A stretch of DNA of 64,000 nt. Source: Polytrichum commune (lineage: Eukaryota; Streptophyta; Polytrichopsida; Polytrichales; Polytrichaceae). The stretch's first letter is position 1; the number at the start of each line of letters is the position of its first letter. Both the position numbers and the translations under genes were made by a program. Where the stretch lies: positions 39,204,527-39,268,526 of the forward strand of contig OX485808.1 in the NCBI GenBank assembly GCA_950295325.1. Reading direction: 5' to 3'. Under the pieces are notes generated by a model that was not told the origin of the DNA, searched no databases, and saw only the letters and a list, made by a program, of their open reading frames with translations. Shown here piece after piece: positions 1-12,420 of the stretch.

Positions 1-2100
1 TTCCCTTCGGGGACCCAAACATTTCAAAACAGGATAGTGATTTGTAAGACCTCTATGTATCAAGTGTTTGTGCAATCTCACCATGAACTGTATCTGTCAT
101 GGCCTCTTGAATTTAGAAGCAGTAGTTGCTGTTAAATTCGATTCCAACATGATAATTTCTACGCCTGGCGTTCTTGCTCGCAGTTTGAAGAGAGCGCAAC
201 TTGAGCTGTAATCACATTGAATCATTGTAGCCCTTCTCTCGAATTCCAATTTGGCTGATTCGGGTTTGAGTTGCTCCTTAGGGTTTGTATTTCCCTTCCC
301 CCGCTCTTCTGTGGTACTTAATCTATGGAAACCCTCATGGTCTCTCTTTCTCTCAAGGGTGTGTGTGTGTGTGTGAGAGAGAGAGAGATCAGTGAGTGGT
401 TTGCGCATCTGGTGGTAGTCTTAGGCTTGTAGATAGGTTGCTTAGAAATGGCTGCACTTGAAAACAGTAGTTTGTAGAGATAGGTTTCTGTGACGGTCTT
501 GTGTTTGTTATATGACAAGATGTGATCTAGGCTTCTGGTATCTGGTGCTGTGAACATGCCTTGTGTTGTAACGACTCAGTACCTCGTAAACGAAGCCGAC
601 AGAAATTGGTCAGGGGCGACGTGAGTTGGGTCATGTGTCTTCATCATTACTTCTGTCCTGTTCACAGAGCTCAACGAAGTTAAGACTATAGTTTTCTTTA
701 GGGTTGTAAAAATCGAAGTGGTACTGAATGTTATTGAGTTACCTGCGTGGTGTCGAAGGTGATGAGGCGAAATTGTCGCCTTGGTCCTATGCGAACACTG
801 GTTAGTGTCCATGAGGATTGACACTTTCATATTCTGATTCTACTACTAGCAGAAAAAATTGGAGGGGTAGGGATGACGCATACCGCTATGTCCGAACATA
901 TCTATATGTGTGGATTTGCGATACATGATTTGCACGTCAGTCTGATCCCATCATCCTTCAATTAAGCCTTATATTGATATGTGATGGCTTTCTGACATGT
1001 TATTATTTGGAATAAGGTCGGAGGATGATTAAACACATAGACATGTTCTGAGAAATCAGTGAGGACCGAAACATGCACTACCAACTGACGACCTTTTCAA
1101 TCGGATTAATTATTGTCAACTGCTGAAAAGTGTTTGTAAATAGTGCTTGAAGCCGCATTTTTGTTATTACCGTGTTTTGGGGAGTTTTGTGCATGTATCG
1201 GGCTCTTTTTCTCGATGTGGCTGATGATGGTTACCTCTAGAGCGCAGTTGCAGGTGGTCCTGAGACCTTGGTTGACAAGGAGAACCTCCTCGGCAAACCT
1301 TTGCATTTCCGGACGCAAAACTGTAGATTGAGGCCTCTGTAGAGAACTTCTGGAAGATGAATTATACCTGCTATGAAGCCGATGGTGAAGATAAAATCCA
1401 AAACATCTGAAATCAATGATGTGTACTCAAATTTACCATCTTTCGACTGAGGCTACACAGTAAGAGTTGAAATGCAAGGTAAAAAAGGAAGACGATTCAA
1501 GATAGACCTATTCTGAAAAACCTTGTGAGAATTGAACATGCACTTCCAGCTGACAACCAACCCCTACTTGAAGCTTGTGCCTTTATCTTGATTGAGAGTG
1601 AATAATGTTGAAGCTGCTTGCAATACACTGGACCATGCTCTCAAATAGTCCATTTTTTATTTTACTCCTTCGAAAGTTTTAACTTACAACTGGAATCATC
1701 ATCACCAATTGAGTTAGAATGAGAAGATAGTGACTCTTTGTGTAAATTAGGGTTGTTTCAGCGAATTGTGTCAAACGTGCCATCTACAGCATCCAACTGT
1801 TTGATGACTTAGATTTGACGAAGATGAGAGTTCGAAATCTGACTGTTGAGGTGCTCGACTCCGTGCTTACTTGATCATGGTACAACAACCTGGTACTTCC
1901 AAAAGAGCTCATCTTCCTGATTCTTGCCGTTTCGATTTTAAACAACTGCACAAATTAACCAAATACAGGGAAGATTTCCTACCAGGCAAGGCAGGAGTAG
2001 CATACTGCGAAGCTTTTGACAATCCGTTCAAGTTCAAGATCAATTAAACTTCGCGAATCACAAGTTTTTGACATTAAATAGACCTCATCCATATGATTTC
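1..2100. other. intergenic, no confident gene
   Basis: I find no recognisable protein family on either strand. The short open frames lack domain-like content. The stretch contains a TC/TG/AG simple-sequence run near 345-390 and otherwise unique-looking, moderately AT-rich DNA. Confidence 0.4.
345..390. repeat. TC/GT/GA microsatellite
   Basis: A compound simple repeat of tc, then gt, then ga dinucleotides. It produces the spurious Thr-His-rich frames on the minus strand. Confidence 0.8.
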
Positions 2101-2119
2101 TGTTTCCGTGTAACCAGGC

Positions 2120-2350
2120 AACGAGCCTCAAATAGGCTTGTGAGTAGAAAGAGAATGTCATGTGGCGTGTGTCATGTTATGGTCCTGTTTGTTCTTTTTC
2201 CAACAAAAAAAATTGGCATCTGTACAGTCGAATTTGGGCTGAGCAAAAAACTTAGCTCCGGTGTTTTGTTGCAGATGTGAGTTTCAGTGGTGCCACCTCC
2301 CCAAGTTTCTTGCTTTTAGGGTGTAGGGTTTTAAGGTGTGAGAAGCTTGG
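2120..2350 (+). repeat. copy of the RPB3 intron-1 repeat unit
   Basis: This segment contains the series 'gagtagaaagag', 'ggctgagca', 'acttagctccg' and then 'gttttgttgcagatgtgag', followed by a 'cagtggtg-ccacc' tract. The same ordered series occurs at 22,375-22,690, and related parts at 22,190-22,310 and 23,090-23,260, inside the RPB3-like gene. In the gene this unit carries the true splice acceptor before exon 2. Here no downstream RPB3 exon follows, so it is a dispersed repeat copy or a remnant of a duplicated locus. Confidence 0.7.
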
Positions 2351-4124
2351 ACGGATTGGAATTCGGTATGGACAACAATGATAAAACCAACAACGTCTTC
2401 ACCGGTGCCACTGTAACATCTTCTACTTGAAAGTGGTTGTGGAGGAGCTTGGAGTTTGTATAGTGCTAGGTGGAGGGACTTTCAAAAATGGTGATGGATC
2501 CAGCACCATTGTGACGCTTGTGGCACAGCAAATGCTACGTGACTATATATATACCGAATATCATATGATCATATAAACATACATGAATAGATAGATAGAA
2601 ACGTCGGCCCATGTTGGAGCAAGCGTAAGTTAAGTTAAATGAAGAGGCTCTTCCCCTACAAGCTCCTGTTTGAAAAATGTATTAAGAGATGGTGTATCTG
2701 TGTGTGTGTGTGTGTAAATCGACGATTCAACAACCATGCAAAAGGTCAATAGAAATCATGAAGTGCCTCATGGAGGTCTGACCAGCATAGAAGACCCTCT
2801 ATATTGTTGTACAACTACACTGGTTATCTCAACTAGTGAGAGATTAATAATGCGGTTAATAGTGCGGGTGGGAACTTAGTGAAGGTGATACTAAATTTTT
2901 TTATGCTATGGAATTAGTACCATTGGAGATCTAGGAAGCATTGTTCATCTTGGCATTATTCATAGTATCATTATATCATTGAAAGTGTTGGTACTATTCA
3001 TCATGTCACTATTCATTAACAAACATGTTTTTGCATATAATATTTTTTATCGTTCTACAAGCACCTTAGAACACACACTAATTTTCTTGAAATGTATGAT
3101 TAATGAGCATGCATTTATGAATGTAGTATCACTTAATAAATAATTTAATCGTAATCAATTTTGATACTTGAAAAAACAGCGTGTGTTTTGGGAATTAGTA
3201 CCACACACACTGATTGGGTTAATCATTGTAGTGGTGTTTGTCTAGGGCAAGTTCTCAAGAAGGTGTTTGGTATCCATGGATCACTTGTGTAATATGAAGT
3301 GAACAATCTCATCATTTGATGTTCATGTTGTTATTTACCTTTAGCCAATATTATGATTTAGAAATCTTGGCAAAACGCAATTGGCAATACCACTAGATGA
3401 TGTAACCAAGGATTTTTGAAGCATGGTTCCATGATCATATGTTTCATCTCAAATCTTTACATAATAAATAATCCGCCTCCAATTTCATTATAGTAGTAGA
3501 GTTCCTTGGAGATTGAGAAAAACAAACCACATTGCTTACGGTATTTAGTGTCACATGTGTAATAGTGTCACTTGCCTTGTTTTGAGGGATATGCTAGTTT
3601 ATATTCATGATCAACAACTTCATCATTAGTATCATCTCATGACACTTGGCCTTCAAATGCACTATCATGAGTATGTTCAATAATGTTATGCATAGACCCA
3701 TTATGACATTGCTAGATAACACACTGGTGGTTAGACTAACTAACATGATGTATGTTAGATTAGCAAGCAAGTGCAGTTGGGCCCTAAAAGGATGTCTATT
3801 ATTATCCTAAAGGGGTTCATTTGTACAAAGACATACTTTTGATTCCCGATATAATGTTGCATCATGGCATTATAACAAGAATCGTATATTGTGCACACCA
3901 ACACCATAGACTTCACTAATTACTTCAAGTAGATGTGAAAGATCAACATCTGATATTGAAATGATTATTTTTATTTTTTGAATAGTTGCAATGGATATAA
4001 GAAGTTGAATTTAAAATAAAAAATTTGGGGACCCGCCTATGTCACCTTTATTTCATGGAGTGACCTGGCAGATGGTGAAGTGTCCTTAGTAGGTTGGCCT
4101 GATAACAAATACCACATGCCCACC
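2351..4124. other. intergenic, AT-rich, no gene seen
   Basis: AT-rich non-coding DNA with a short (tg)n tract near 2,697-2,715. No open frame with family-like content and no bounded repeat was recognised. Confidence 0.4.
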
Positions 4125-4133
4125 TCATTTTAG

Positions 4134-5369
4134 GGCGGACGCTAAATACCCCCCCACGAACTTTTCGGGGGGAATATTCTGTCAGGGGCAGCCCCCGACA
4201 TTTTTTCTGCACCCGACCAAAAACTGCTGCCCGCCCGCCTGATTTCGAAAAAACTAGTGTACTTGCATTTTTGAAGGCTACTTGTCCACAAATCTCATAT
4301 TGAGTGCACTTCATTTTCAAGGTCTCAAATCCAATATATATGTTCACTTCCATTGAGTAAATAAGCAATTGACTAGATTTCATTTTCAAAGTGAAACCGC
4401 CAATAAAGCATGTAATTAACTTGGAAGTCAAAAATATTACAAAATCCTCATTACCACTGAGGTTATAATTTTTGTCACTTACAATTGAAAGGGACTTTGT
4501 CATTCTAAAATGAAACTAAAATTTATGTTTTTTATATAATATAATGTATTCTAATATATTATTTATAAGAATATACTATACTTTAATATTTATTTAATAC
4601 CTTCTACAATCACAAAGTTTTCATACGCATTTAAACTAGTTAAGTAAGATTGAATGGAACTAAGTCTAATAATTTCTGATTAATCCTAATTAATCCTATT
4701 CAAGCCCAATTAAATCAGAAAATATGCGTACCAAATTAATTGACCCTAATTAATTATAAAATGTACTTACTGAAATTAGTCATGATTTAAATGGAATTAA
4801 CTCCAGTAAATATAATTTATGATTAATTAGGCTTAATTATTTGGTAAGCATATTTTCTGATTTGATTGGGCTTAATTAGGATTAATCAGAATATATTAGA
4901 CTTAGTTGCATTCAATCTTACTTAACTAGTTTAAATGTATATGAAAACTTTGTGATAGTAGAAGGTATTAACTATGTTATATTAAAATATGAAATTAAAA
5001 AAAAACATAAATTTTAGTTTCATTTTAGAATGACAAAGTCCCTTTCAATTGTAAGTGACAAAAACTATAACCTCAGTGGTAATGAATGCTTTATTGGCAG
5101 TTTCACTTTGAAAATGAAATCTAGTCAATTGCTTATTTACTCAATGGAAGTGAACATATATATTGGATTTGAGACCTTGAAAATGAAGTGCACTCAATAT
5201 GGGATTTGTGGACAAGTAGCCTTCAAAAATGCAAGTACACTAGTTTTTTCGAAATCAGGCGGGCGGGCAGCAGTTTTCGGTCGGGTGCAGAAAAAATGTC
5301 GGGGGGCTGCCCCTGACAGAATATTCCCCCCCCCCCCAAAAGTTCGTGGGGGGGTATTTAGCGTCCGCC
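4134..5369. mobile_element. foldback MULE-like element with 9-bp TSD
   Basis: The whole 1,236-bp unit is close to a perfect inverted repeat. The left arm (to about 4,650) is the reverse complement of the right arm (from about 4,910), including the GC-rich tip beginning ggcggacgctaaatac and a long AT-rich inner part. It is flanked by an exact 9-bp direct duplication TCATTTTAG at 4,125-4,133 and 5,370-5,378. Long terminal inverted repeats with a 9-bp target duplication are typical of Mutator-like elements. No transposase is encoded, and the Lys/Ser-rich frames on each arm are mirror images of one another. It is a non-autonomous member of a family with four other copies in the window. Confidence 0.85.
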
Positions 5370-5378
5370 TCATTTTAG

Positions 5379-7663
5379 TGAGTCGCTCAAACCTTTAAAG
5401 TCAACTGATTGATGACATTTCACCCTATAGAGCAACCTCCTCTAACCTTAGGGGCCACTTCACACTTGAGCTAAGGGCCGTGACCATGTAATTGTGAGGG
5501 TCCTTGACTCTTGACTCTCGTCCAAAGGTTGCATACCTTGGACAACTAACCAACTAATTCAACCATTAGTTAACTAGTTGCCTTTCATAACTACAATTAG
5601 TCATGATTTGACTTGTCAAGAAATGTAGTTAAGTACTATAGTTGTTTTTATTATGGTCTACCAAAAAATCTAGTTAATTATAGTTATATTTAGTTAATTA
5701 AAGTTGAGCGCAATCTGTAGCGTAGTACCAAGACAAATCATAGCATCTATATCTTTTCTTTTTTCTTTTACTTCTAATTTTAACTTTGGGACCTAATTCC
5801 ATTTGTGACTCAGACTCAATCAACACCCAATGAGCACGACCTCATTATCTATAAGTAACCTAAAGTATAATGGGTTCAGTTGCTCCAAGGAACAGTGGGT
5901 TCTATTCCTTCTTCAGATGGGCTAGCATGGGTGACAAACATTGATTCTAAACATAAGGTCTCTTTAAAAAGTTATTGTAATATATCTTAATTCATTTTTT
6001 GAAAGAAATGAAAGAACACTCCGGTTGGTTCCTTATAGATTTTGGGACTCTCAAGTTATAGTTGCCTAAATTTTTTCCAGTTAACTATAGTTGTTCCCTA
6101 AAATGTATTGAAAAAAATCTAGTTAACTATACTTATTTTGGCAGTTGTCCAAGGTTTGAAAGGTTGTACCAATTGTCTAAGGCTCTTGACTCTTACATGG
6201 TCTACCGGAATTTGCAGTAGGCCTACTTCTTGGAGGTGGGCCTAATGCAAATTTTGGCATATCATGAAAAAATATTCATAGCCTTCCATGTAGGAATCAA
6301 TGTAAAATTTTCATTTATGATTGTTTCTTTGGGCCCTTAGGCCTTCACCTTTTGGTGTGAAGTGAACTTGGAGAACCTCGGTCTTTTTGACCAATGAGAG
6401 ATCTTAAGACTGCAGTGGTCATGGGCCTTTAGGCTTGTGTGTGAAGTGGCATGTAGAGCATTTCCACTGTCACCGCTACATCTCCTTCCAACAATATTTT
6501 AGAGCGAGAGGAGGCATAATGATCACCATCACATCTCCCTCTATATTGGTCAAAGTAAACTCAAAGGCGCCAAAATGAAAGGGGGGGGGCTTCTATTTTG
6601 ATGTAACAATATTTTGCATCTTGTATCATTATATTCGGTAATTGGAGACTTTTTCATGATTTTGAGACTACTTAAGGACATGGTTTTCAAATAAAGAACA
6701 AGGAAAACACAAATTTTTATTCAATGTGACTTAATCAAGCGATTTGCGTGGGCAATACTAACCAATTTGGTACAAATACATGTTATCACATTAAGAAATT
6801 GGATCATATATTAAACCATTTGTATTTATTTTGAGACTTTCCAAAGTCTCCGATTAACGAATATAGTGAGTCAAACTTCATAAATTCATTTGTAGGAAGT
6901 GCTCTCTTCACAACACTTCATGCTTTATATGAACTTTACATGGCAATTATAATTGATATTAACAATCATGAATTACCATCTACCCCCACGCACTTTGAGG
7001 TTAATTAATCACGTATGGAATAGCAATTAGTATCGTAGCAGTGGTGCCTCTTGGCCACTATGGTTTTAAGGCCCCTCTATGTAGTGCTCCACAAGTCCTT
7101 GCACAACCACTTTGGAGTGTTGTACAAATGCCTATAATGGACACTTCCAACTCTAAACACACTTTAGTCCATTGGATGGGATTGTGAATTGTCTCATCCG
7201 GTTATTATTGTGAATCCCAAAGATTGTCTTTCCAAGTGTCATAAAAAATTTGAATCTATGAGGTCAAAAGTGGACACGAATCTTCTAAGTTCTCTTGGAA
7301 CAATCACACATGACCTCCAAATTATGTAAAGTACATAACTATTGAATCTAGAATAATGTCCTTATTTTGAACATATAATCCAATCTCATTGTAACACATG
7401 ACCATGCCCAAGAAGTTTTTGGGCATAGTTGGTCAAGATCCTAGTGATTCTAAATCCGACCGGTTAGATGTTGACATCTTCTGGTTTTTCTTTATTCATT
7501 TGAGGTATATGCTATAGATTCCTCTAAAATGATCGGTCGTTCTCTTGAAGTCTCGAACTTCAACATGTTATTTCTCAAACTTAACCGGTTCATCACTAAC
7601 TAATTAACAATTCTCCCTGGACAATGCACATGACATCTTTTTGGTGTCCGATCTTATTTATGA
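5379..7663. other. intergenic, no gene seen
   Basis: AT-rich sequence with several degenerate direct repeats (for example 'agttaactatagttg'-like motifs at 5,660-6,140) and a G run near 6,584. No supported coding sequence. Confidence 0.4.
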
Positions 7664-8806
7664 GCCTTGGGGCTTCTCTAAATACCCCCGACGAGCGTTG
7701 CACTCATCAAGGCAACGGACAAGGGGAGCACCAAAAAAGCCACAGCCTCGGTCCCCCAAGCCTAGCATGCCCCGACCTTGGCCTAACCCCCAACCCTGGC
7801 CTGACCCTTGCATCCTTGAAGGCCACTTGTCCATATAACCCATATTGAGTGCACTTCATCCTCAAGGTCCAAAATCCAATATGTATGTTCACTTTCATTG
7901 AGTAAATAAACAATTGATTGGGATTTCCTTTTCGAAGTGAAATCGTCAATAAAGCATGTAATTAACCTGGAAGTCAAAAACATTACAAAACCCTCATTAG
8001 CACTGAGGTTATAATTTTTGTGACTTACCATTGAAAGGATCTTTGTCATTCTAAAATAGAACTAAAATTGGTGTTTTATGTTAGTATGTTTATTTTATAA
8101 TAGTTTAGTTAATACCTTCTACTTTCACACAGTATTCATACACATTCAAACTAATTAAGTGTGATTAAATGTAATTAAATGTAACAGGCCAAGCTAAGGG
8201 GGGGGGGGGGGCTAATTAAGTAACATGCCTCGGCTTGGTTAGGCCTTGATTAAGGTTGAGGCTTGTTAATTAAGCCGAGGCATGTTACTTAATTAGGCCC
8301 CCCCGAGCCTGGCTTGTTACACTTAATTACATTTAATCACACTCAATTAGTTTGAATGTGTATGAGTATTGTGTGAAAGTAGAAGGTATTAACTAAACTA
8401 TTATAAAATGAACATACTAATATAAAACACTAATTTTAGTTTCATTCAAGAATGACAAAGACCCTTTCAATGGTAAATCACAAAAAATACAACCTCAATG
8501 CTAATGAGGGTTTTGTAAGGTTTTTATCTTCCAAGTTAATTACATGCTTTATCGACAGTTTCACATCGAAAAGGAAATCCCAATTAATTGCTTAATTACT
8601 CAATGAAAGTGAACATATATATTGTATTTTGGACCTTGAGGATGAACTGCACTCAATATGGATTATATGGACAAGTAGCCTTCAAGAATGCAAGGGTCAT
8701 GGGCCAATGTCGGGGCATGCCAAGCTTTGGCTTTTTCGGTGTTGCCCCCACCCGCCGCCTTGACAAGTGCAACTCTCGTCGGTGATATTTAGAGAGCCCC
8801 CAAGCC
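7664..8806. mobile_element. foldback element, second family copy
   Basis: The left arm (7,664 to about 8,190) and right arm (about 8,300-8,806) are inverted copies, ending in gccttggggc...ctaaata and its diverged complement. The inner arms share the 'ccaatatatatgttcacttcc' to 'ggttataattttt' segment with the copy at 4,134-5,369. The centre is a separate tight palindrome at 8,187-8,305 containing runs of G and C. I could not find a convincing 9-bp target duplication, so the exact ends are provisional. Confidence 0.7.
8187..8305. repeat. central palindrome with G/C runs
   Basis: The arms contain 'ctaattaagtaacatgcctcggctt' and its complement, bounded by a run of G on the left and C on the right. 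It sits at the fold centre of the 7,664-8,806 element and could extrude as a hairpin. Confidence 0.65.
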
Positions 8807-8814
8807 TTACCATA

Positions 8815-9270
8815 GGGCGGACATTAAGTTCGCCCATACGAACTATGGGGGGTGTCAGATCCGGGCGGGGGCAACCTTTTGGGAAATTTTTGAACCCGAC
8901 CGAAAACTGCTGCCCGCCCCGCCCAACTTCGAAAAAATATTGCCCTTGCATTCTTGAAGGCTGCTTGGCTACAAATCCCATATTGAGTGCACTTTGCCTT
9001 CAAGGTCTAAAATCCAATATATATGTGCACTTCCAATTAGTAAATAAGCAATTCATTGGGATTTCATTCCGAAAATGAAACCATCAATGAAGCACGTAAT
9101 TAACTTGGAGGTCAAATAAAATTACAAAATCCTCATTAACATTGAGGTTATAATTTTTATGACTTACCATTTGAAATTGTTTTTGTCATTCAAAAATGAC
9201 ACTTAAATTTAGTGTCCTGATTTAATATGTATATTTTATAATATTTTAGGAATGCCGCCTACTTTCACAA
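8815..9270. mobile_element. half copy (left arm) of the foldback family
   Basis: Begins gggcggacattaagt nine bases after the previous element ends, and runs through the family's inner arm to about 9,270, where homology stops. It has no local inverted partner. The closest match is the inverted arm at 20,020-20,641, including the shared 'gtgtcagatccgggcggggg' block that other copies lack. Confidence 0.7.
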
Positions 9271-10520
9271 GTTAATGTCCACCGGTCCGTAGTAGACCAC
9301 TTGACAATCATAGGCATTTGCAATAAAACCTGGTGATTCGATTAAGGCGTACACACCTTACTAAGTTAGGAACTCCCAAGAGTGGTCAGTGGTGGTGGAG
9401 GAGGAGATGCTCTCACCAGTTAATCCAAAGACTTATTCCAAATTTCATATATATAGTCATAAACTCCTCTAATAAATCTATTATTCAATTAGTACCAAAG
9501 CTTTAACTTATTCCTTGTGATTCCATTTCTGTGTCAGATATTGGGGTTGCATTTTTCATGCCCAGGCTAATTGATAGGTGCTGTGATCACATGCTTCTTG
9601 TTGAGCAGATATTGGGGATGCATTCTTCGTGCCCAGCCTCTTGCATTGGTGCGTGTGCCCACAATTAATGTTTGTCACTTACACGTAGAAGATCGCATGA
9701 GTCATAAAGGTTAGTAAGTTGGGTCTTAAGTTGCTTATTTTCTTCATCGCACCCCTAGATTTGATTGGTGTGTGGTTCGGCGAGGACCAAAGAGCAAATA
9801 TCATACATACACATGTTTAAAAGAGATTGGAATGCGTCTTCAAATACTCTAGACTCAATAGTGAACACAATTAGGAGGAGCTATGTGTATTCAGTTAAGA
9901 GATCAACAATCATGCACTTAAACAAAAGTTTCTATAACCATAACTAAATCAGGGGAGGTTCAATTTTCATTTTTGCAAGTGTTTCAAATTGTTGTGTAAA
10001 TCAAATTGGTAGAAGTTGGAGAACATGAAAAACAGAATGAATAACACCTACATACCTTAGGTTGTCTTGTGGTCAAATTTTGTTGTCGTCAATCCATCAC
10101 TTGTATGCTCAATCTTTTACTAGACTCATCATAGTTAAAATTTTGGTAGGCACAATGTGCTAGAGAAAGGGAATTATCCCATACAAGCATACCTCCCATT
10201 CATCCAACAAAAGAAGGCCCTGAAATAGTATGCATCCCGAAGGTTACAACTCTTAGTTGATCCAACACCAAAATTGGCTACAAGAAGATATTTTCCTTTT
10301 ATCGAGTGATCACATATTAGGCCGACCCAATTGTATTCACCATTGACCCTAAAGTGGTGTTCATAATTAGAGCATGAGGTCCAATCTCATTGTCCCACAT
10401 TTTTTTTTGGTGTCCATTCTCAACAACAAGCCTTGCCATAAAACTTACCACTCCAGAAATAGGTGTTCAATCAAGATGAGTGACCAGATAAATTAGGCCC
10501 ATACACCGATAGCTCATCTG
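9271..10520. repeat. dispersed repeat, copy also in RPB3 introns
   Basis: No gene. The block 9,760-10,060 (from 'gtgtggttcggcgagg' to 'gttggagaacatgaaaaa') has a diverged copy in the same orientation at 25,030-25,350, inside the last RPB3 intron. This indicates a dispersed repeat older than either site. Confidence 0.6.
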
Positions 10521-10838
10521 GGATAGGTACTTCATATTCAATTACTTTTCACTGGAGAAGATACAAAACCATAACAATTTCCAGTGCAGCTGCAGGCATG
10601 CCCATTGCCCACAACCCTCACTGATTCTGATATGCCAGGATCAGAGTAACTTTTTATCTTCAATTCCTAAATCTCAACTGCTACAGATTAGACTTCAGTC
10701 CCTATTTATACGATTTCATGTGATGTGATGTTCATGTCACCAAGAGTTTCTGATGCAGATTCAAGCAGGTGGGAATTAGTAGCAAAGTCTGATTCAAGTT
10801 TTTTGATGGTGGCTGATGGAGATGTGAGTTGCTTTTAG

Positions 10839-11159
10839 TCAGAGTTGAATCCTCCTGCTTTGTTGTTGCAATAGATTCACTGCTTCCGATATTAAACCGG
10901 CCTCAAGTACTTGAAGATTCAGCACTTCGAAGCCAATTTTGAGCTCTTGTGTAGCTCTTATGACATTAATTTGTAAGTGTGGCTGAATTGTGTCATGAGG
11001 ATGTGACTTAGTCTCTAATGTGGTCAACTTGAATGCATTGAAGCATAATTGCCAAGGATCTAGCACGGATGAATTGCTGGAACGCAATAAATCATCCGTT
11101 AGAAGCTCTTGCAGGAAGTCGGTGAACATGTTCAGTTGTTGGGTGAAGAATGGTACTTG
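10839..11159 (-). CDS. unidentified ORF interrupted by the copia insertion
   Basis: About 96 codons from an internal Met, and the frame stays open upstream to the copia target site at 11,160. If the copia element and one target copy are removed, the frame continues without a stop into 15,516 and beyond on the same strand. The residues are Leu/Gln-rich and possibly helical, ending near LLQQQSRRIQL. I do not recognise the family. It may be part of a cellular exon or chance. Confidence 0.25.
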   Translation of the reverse strand, partial: QVPFFTQQLNMFTDFLQELLTDDLLRSSNSSVLDPWQLCFNAFKLTTLETKSHPHDTIQPHLQINVIRATQELKIGFEVLNLQVLEAGLISEAVNLLQQQSRRIQL

Positions 11160-11164
11160 TGCAC

Positions 11165-11400
11165 TGTTGGAACATACATAGGTAACTCATGTGTAAACAT
11201 GATGTTTTACTAACGGAGAGTAACAATTTATATACATTCTCAGAGAGATGATATTTAAACATGGAGTAAAGAAAGGTGGGCTCATAATAATAACCCTAAT
11301 TTCTTAATCTATCTTGGGAGGTAAAAGATCTAGAATGATTTACCGCCTAAGTAACTCTAGGAAGCTACTGAATAGCAAGATTGTTGAATGAGCTTTGACA
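11165..11400 (-). repeat. copia 3' LTR
   Basis: Ends in TG...CA on the element strand and aligns along its whole length with the 5' LTR at 15,276-15,510. Shared blocks include 'ggagtaaagaaaggtgggct' and 'cctaagtaactctaggaagc'. The visible differences between the two copies show that the insertion is not recent. Confidence 0.88.
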
Positions 11401-11793
11401 CCCATTCTAAACCATGAGTATAAATAAACAAAGTCCGATAAATGGTAGTAACAAATTAATAAGAAGACCTAATGGCAGAGAGTGCTCATGAGAAGTCGTT
11501 GAGGGAATTAGAGACCCTGCATGATGTTGGGTCGAATCTTGATTGAAGCGTGGGAAAGGTTGAAGATGAGAAAGAAGGAAGTCAAAGGGAGGCCTCAAGT
11601 TGATTAGTTGACCAATATGCATGTTGTCAATCCAAGTTATTCATAGTGGTCGAAATGTTTCAAGGTGTTGTTGGAGTTGCGGGTTTAAGCTTGTTCGAAC
11701 TTCGTTAGTGGAGGTTTCATATTGAGAAAGAAGTTTATGGATGCAACACATCCTACTCGGGAATGAGGGGGTGTGACTTTGAGAAAAGTTGAG

Positions 11794-12420
11794 TTAGGTA
11801 TTTGGTATAGGGAGGATGCCGAGTAGTTCACAACGTTTTTCAAACTTGGTTCGGCCCAGGGTTTTGGTGAGGATGTTCGCAGGTTGTTGGGCGGTTGGAA
11901 TGTGTAACAATTCAAGTTTCCCCTCTTGAACCTTCTCTTGTATAAAGTGAAGGATGAATGTTGAAGTGTTTAGATTGGGAGTGAAAGGTAGGGTTGTGAG
12001 AGAGTTTGGTACTACCGAGGTTATCACAATGGAGAGGAATGCACTGAGGAAGGACGAGTTGGGGTTCGAAGAAAAGGCGTTTAAGCCAGATAGCTTCACG
12101 GGGTGCCCTCCATTAAGGCTCGATACTCACTTTCAGTTGAAGACATGGAAATTGCAGTTTGTGACTTGCTAGCCCAAGTGATAGGGCTCTGGCTGAGCCT
12201 GAATAAGTAACTAGTAACAGATCGGCGAGTGTTGGAGACACTGCCCCAGTCATCATCTATGAACCCGGAGAGGTCATTGGGATCGCCACGGGCATAGAAT
12301 TTTTTTGTGTGTGGGGGTATGCCGAAGGTAGCGGAGGATAGATTGGCCGCTTGCAAATGGGTGAGTTGTGGAGCTTGCATGAAGCGGGCGACCTGATGAA
12401 CGGTGTGAATATTAGGGGAG
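11794..12420 (-). pseudogene. copia RNase H domain fragment
   Basis: The 12,096-12,380 frame reads HQVARFMQAP upstream and then carries the RNase H landmarks: FIDDDWGS, RRSVTSY, ITWASKSQ and the SSTESEYRAL block. The neighbouring frame at 11,794-12,099 ends with the usual copia tail (EKVQEGKLELLHIP, ANILTKTLG). Two frames are needed, so a frameshift separates them. Confidence 0.85.

Noticed and set aside
97-557. Overlapping minus-strand frames rich in Thr, His and Leu
   Set aside because: They are translations of the TC/TG/AG microsatellite and lack any domain or splice context.
4048-5398. Two similar frames (151 and 122 codons) on opposite strands, apparently a gene family
   Set aside because: They are mirror images produced by the two arms of the foldback element, with no independent coding signal.
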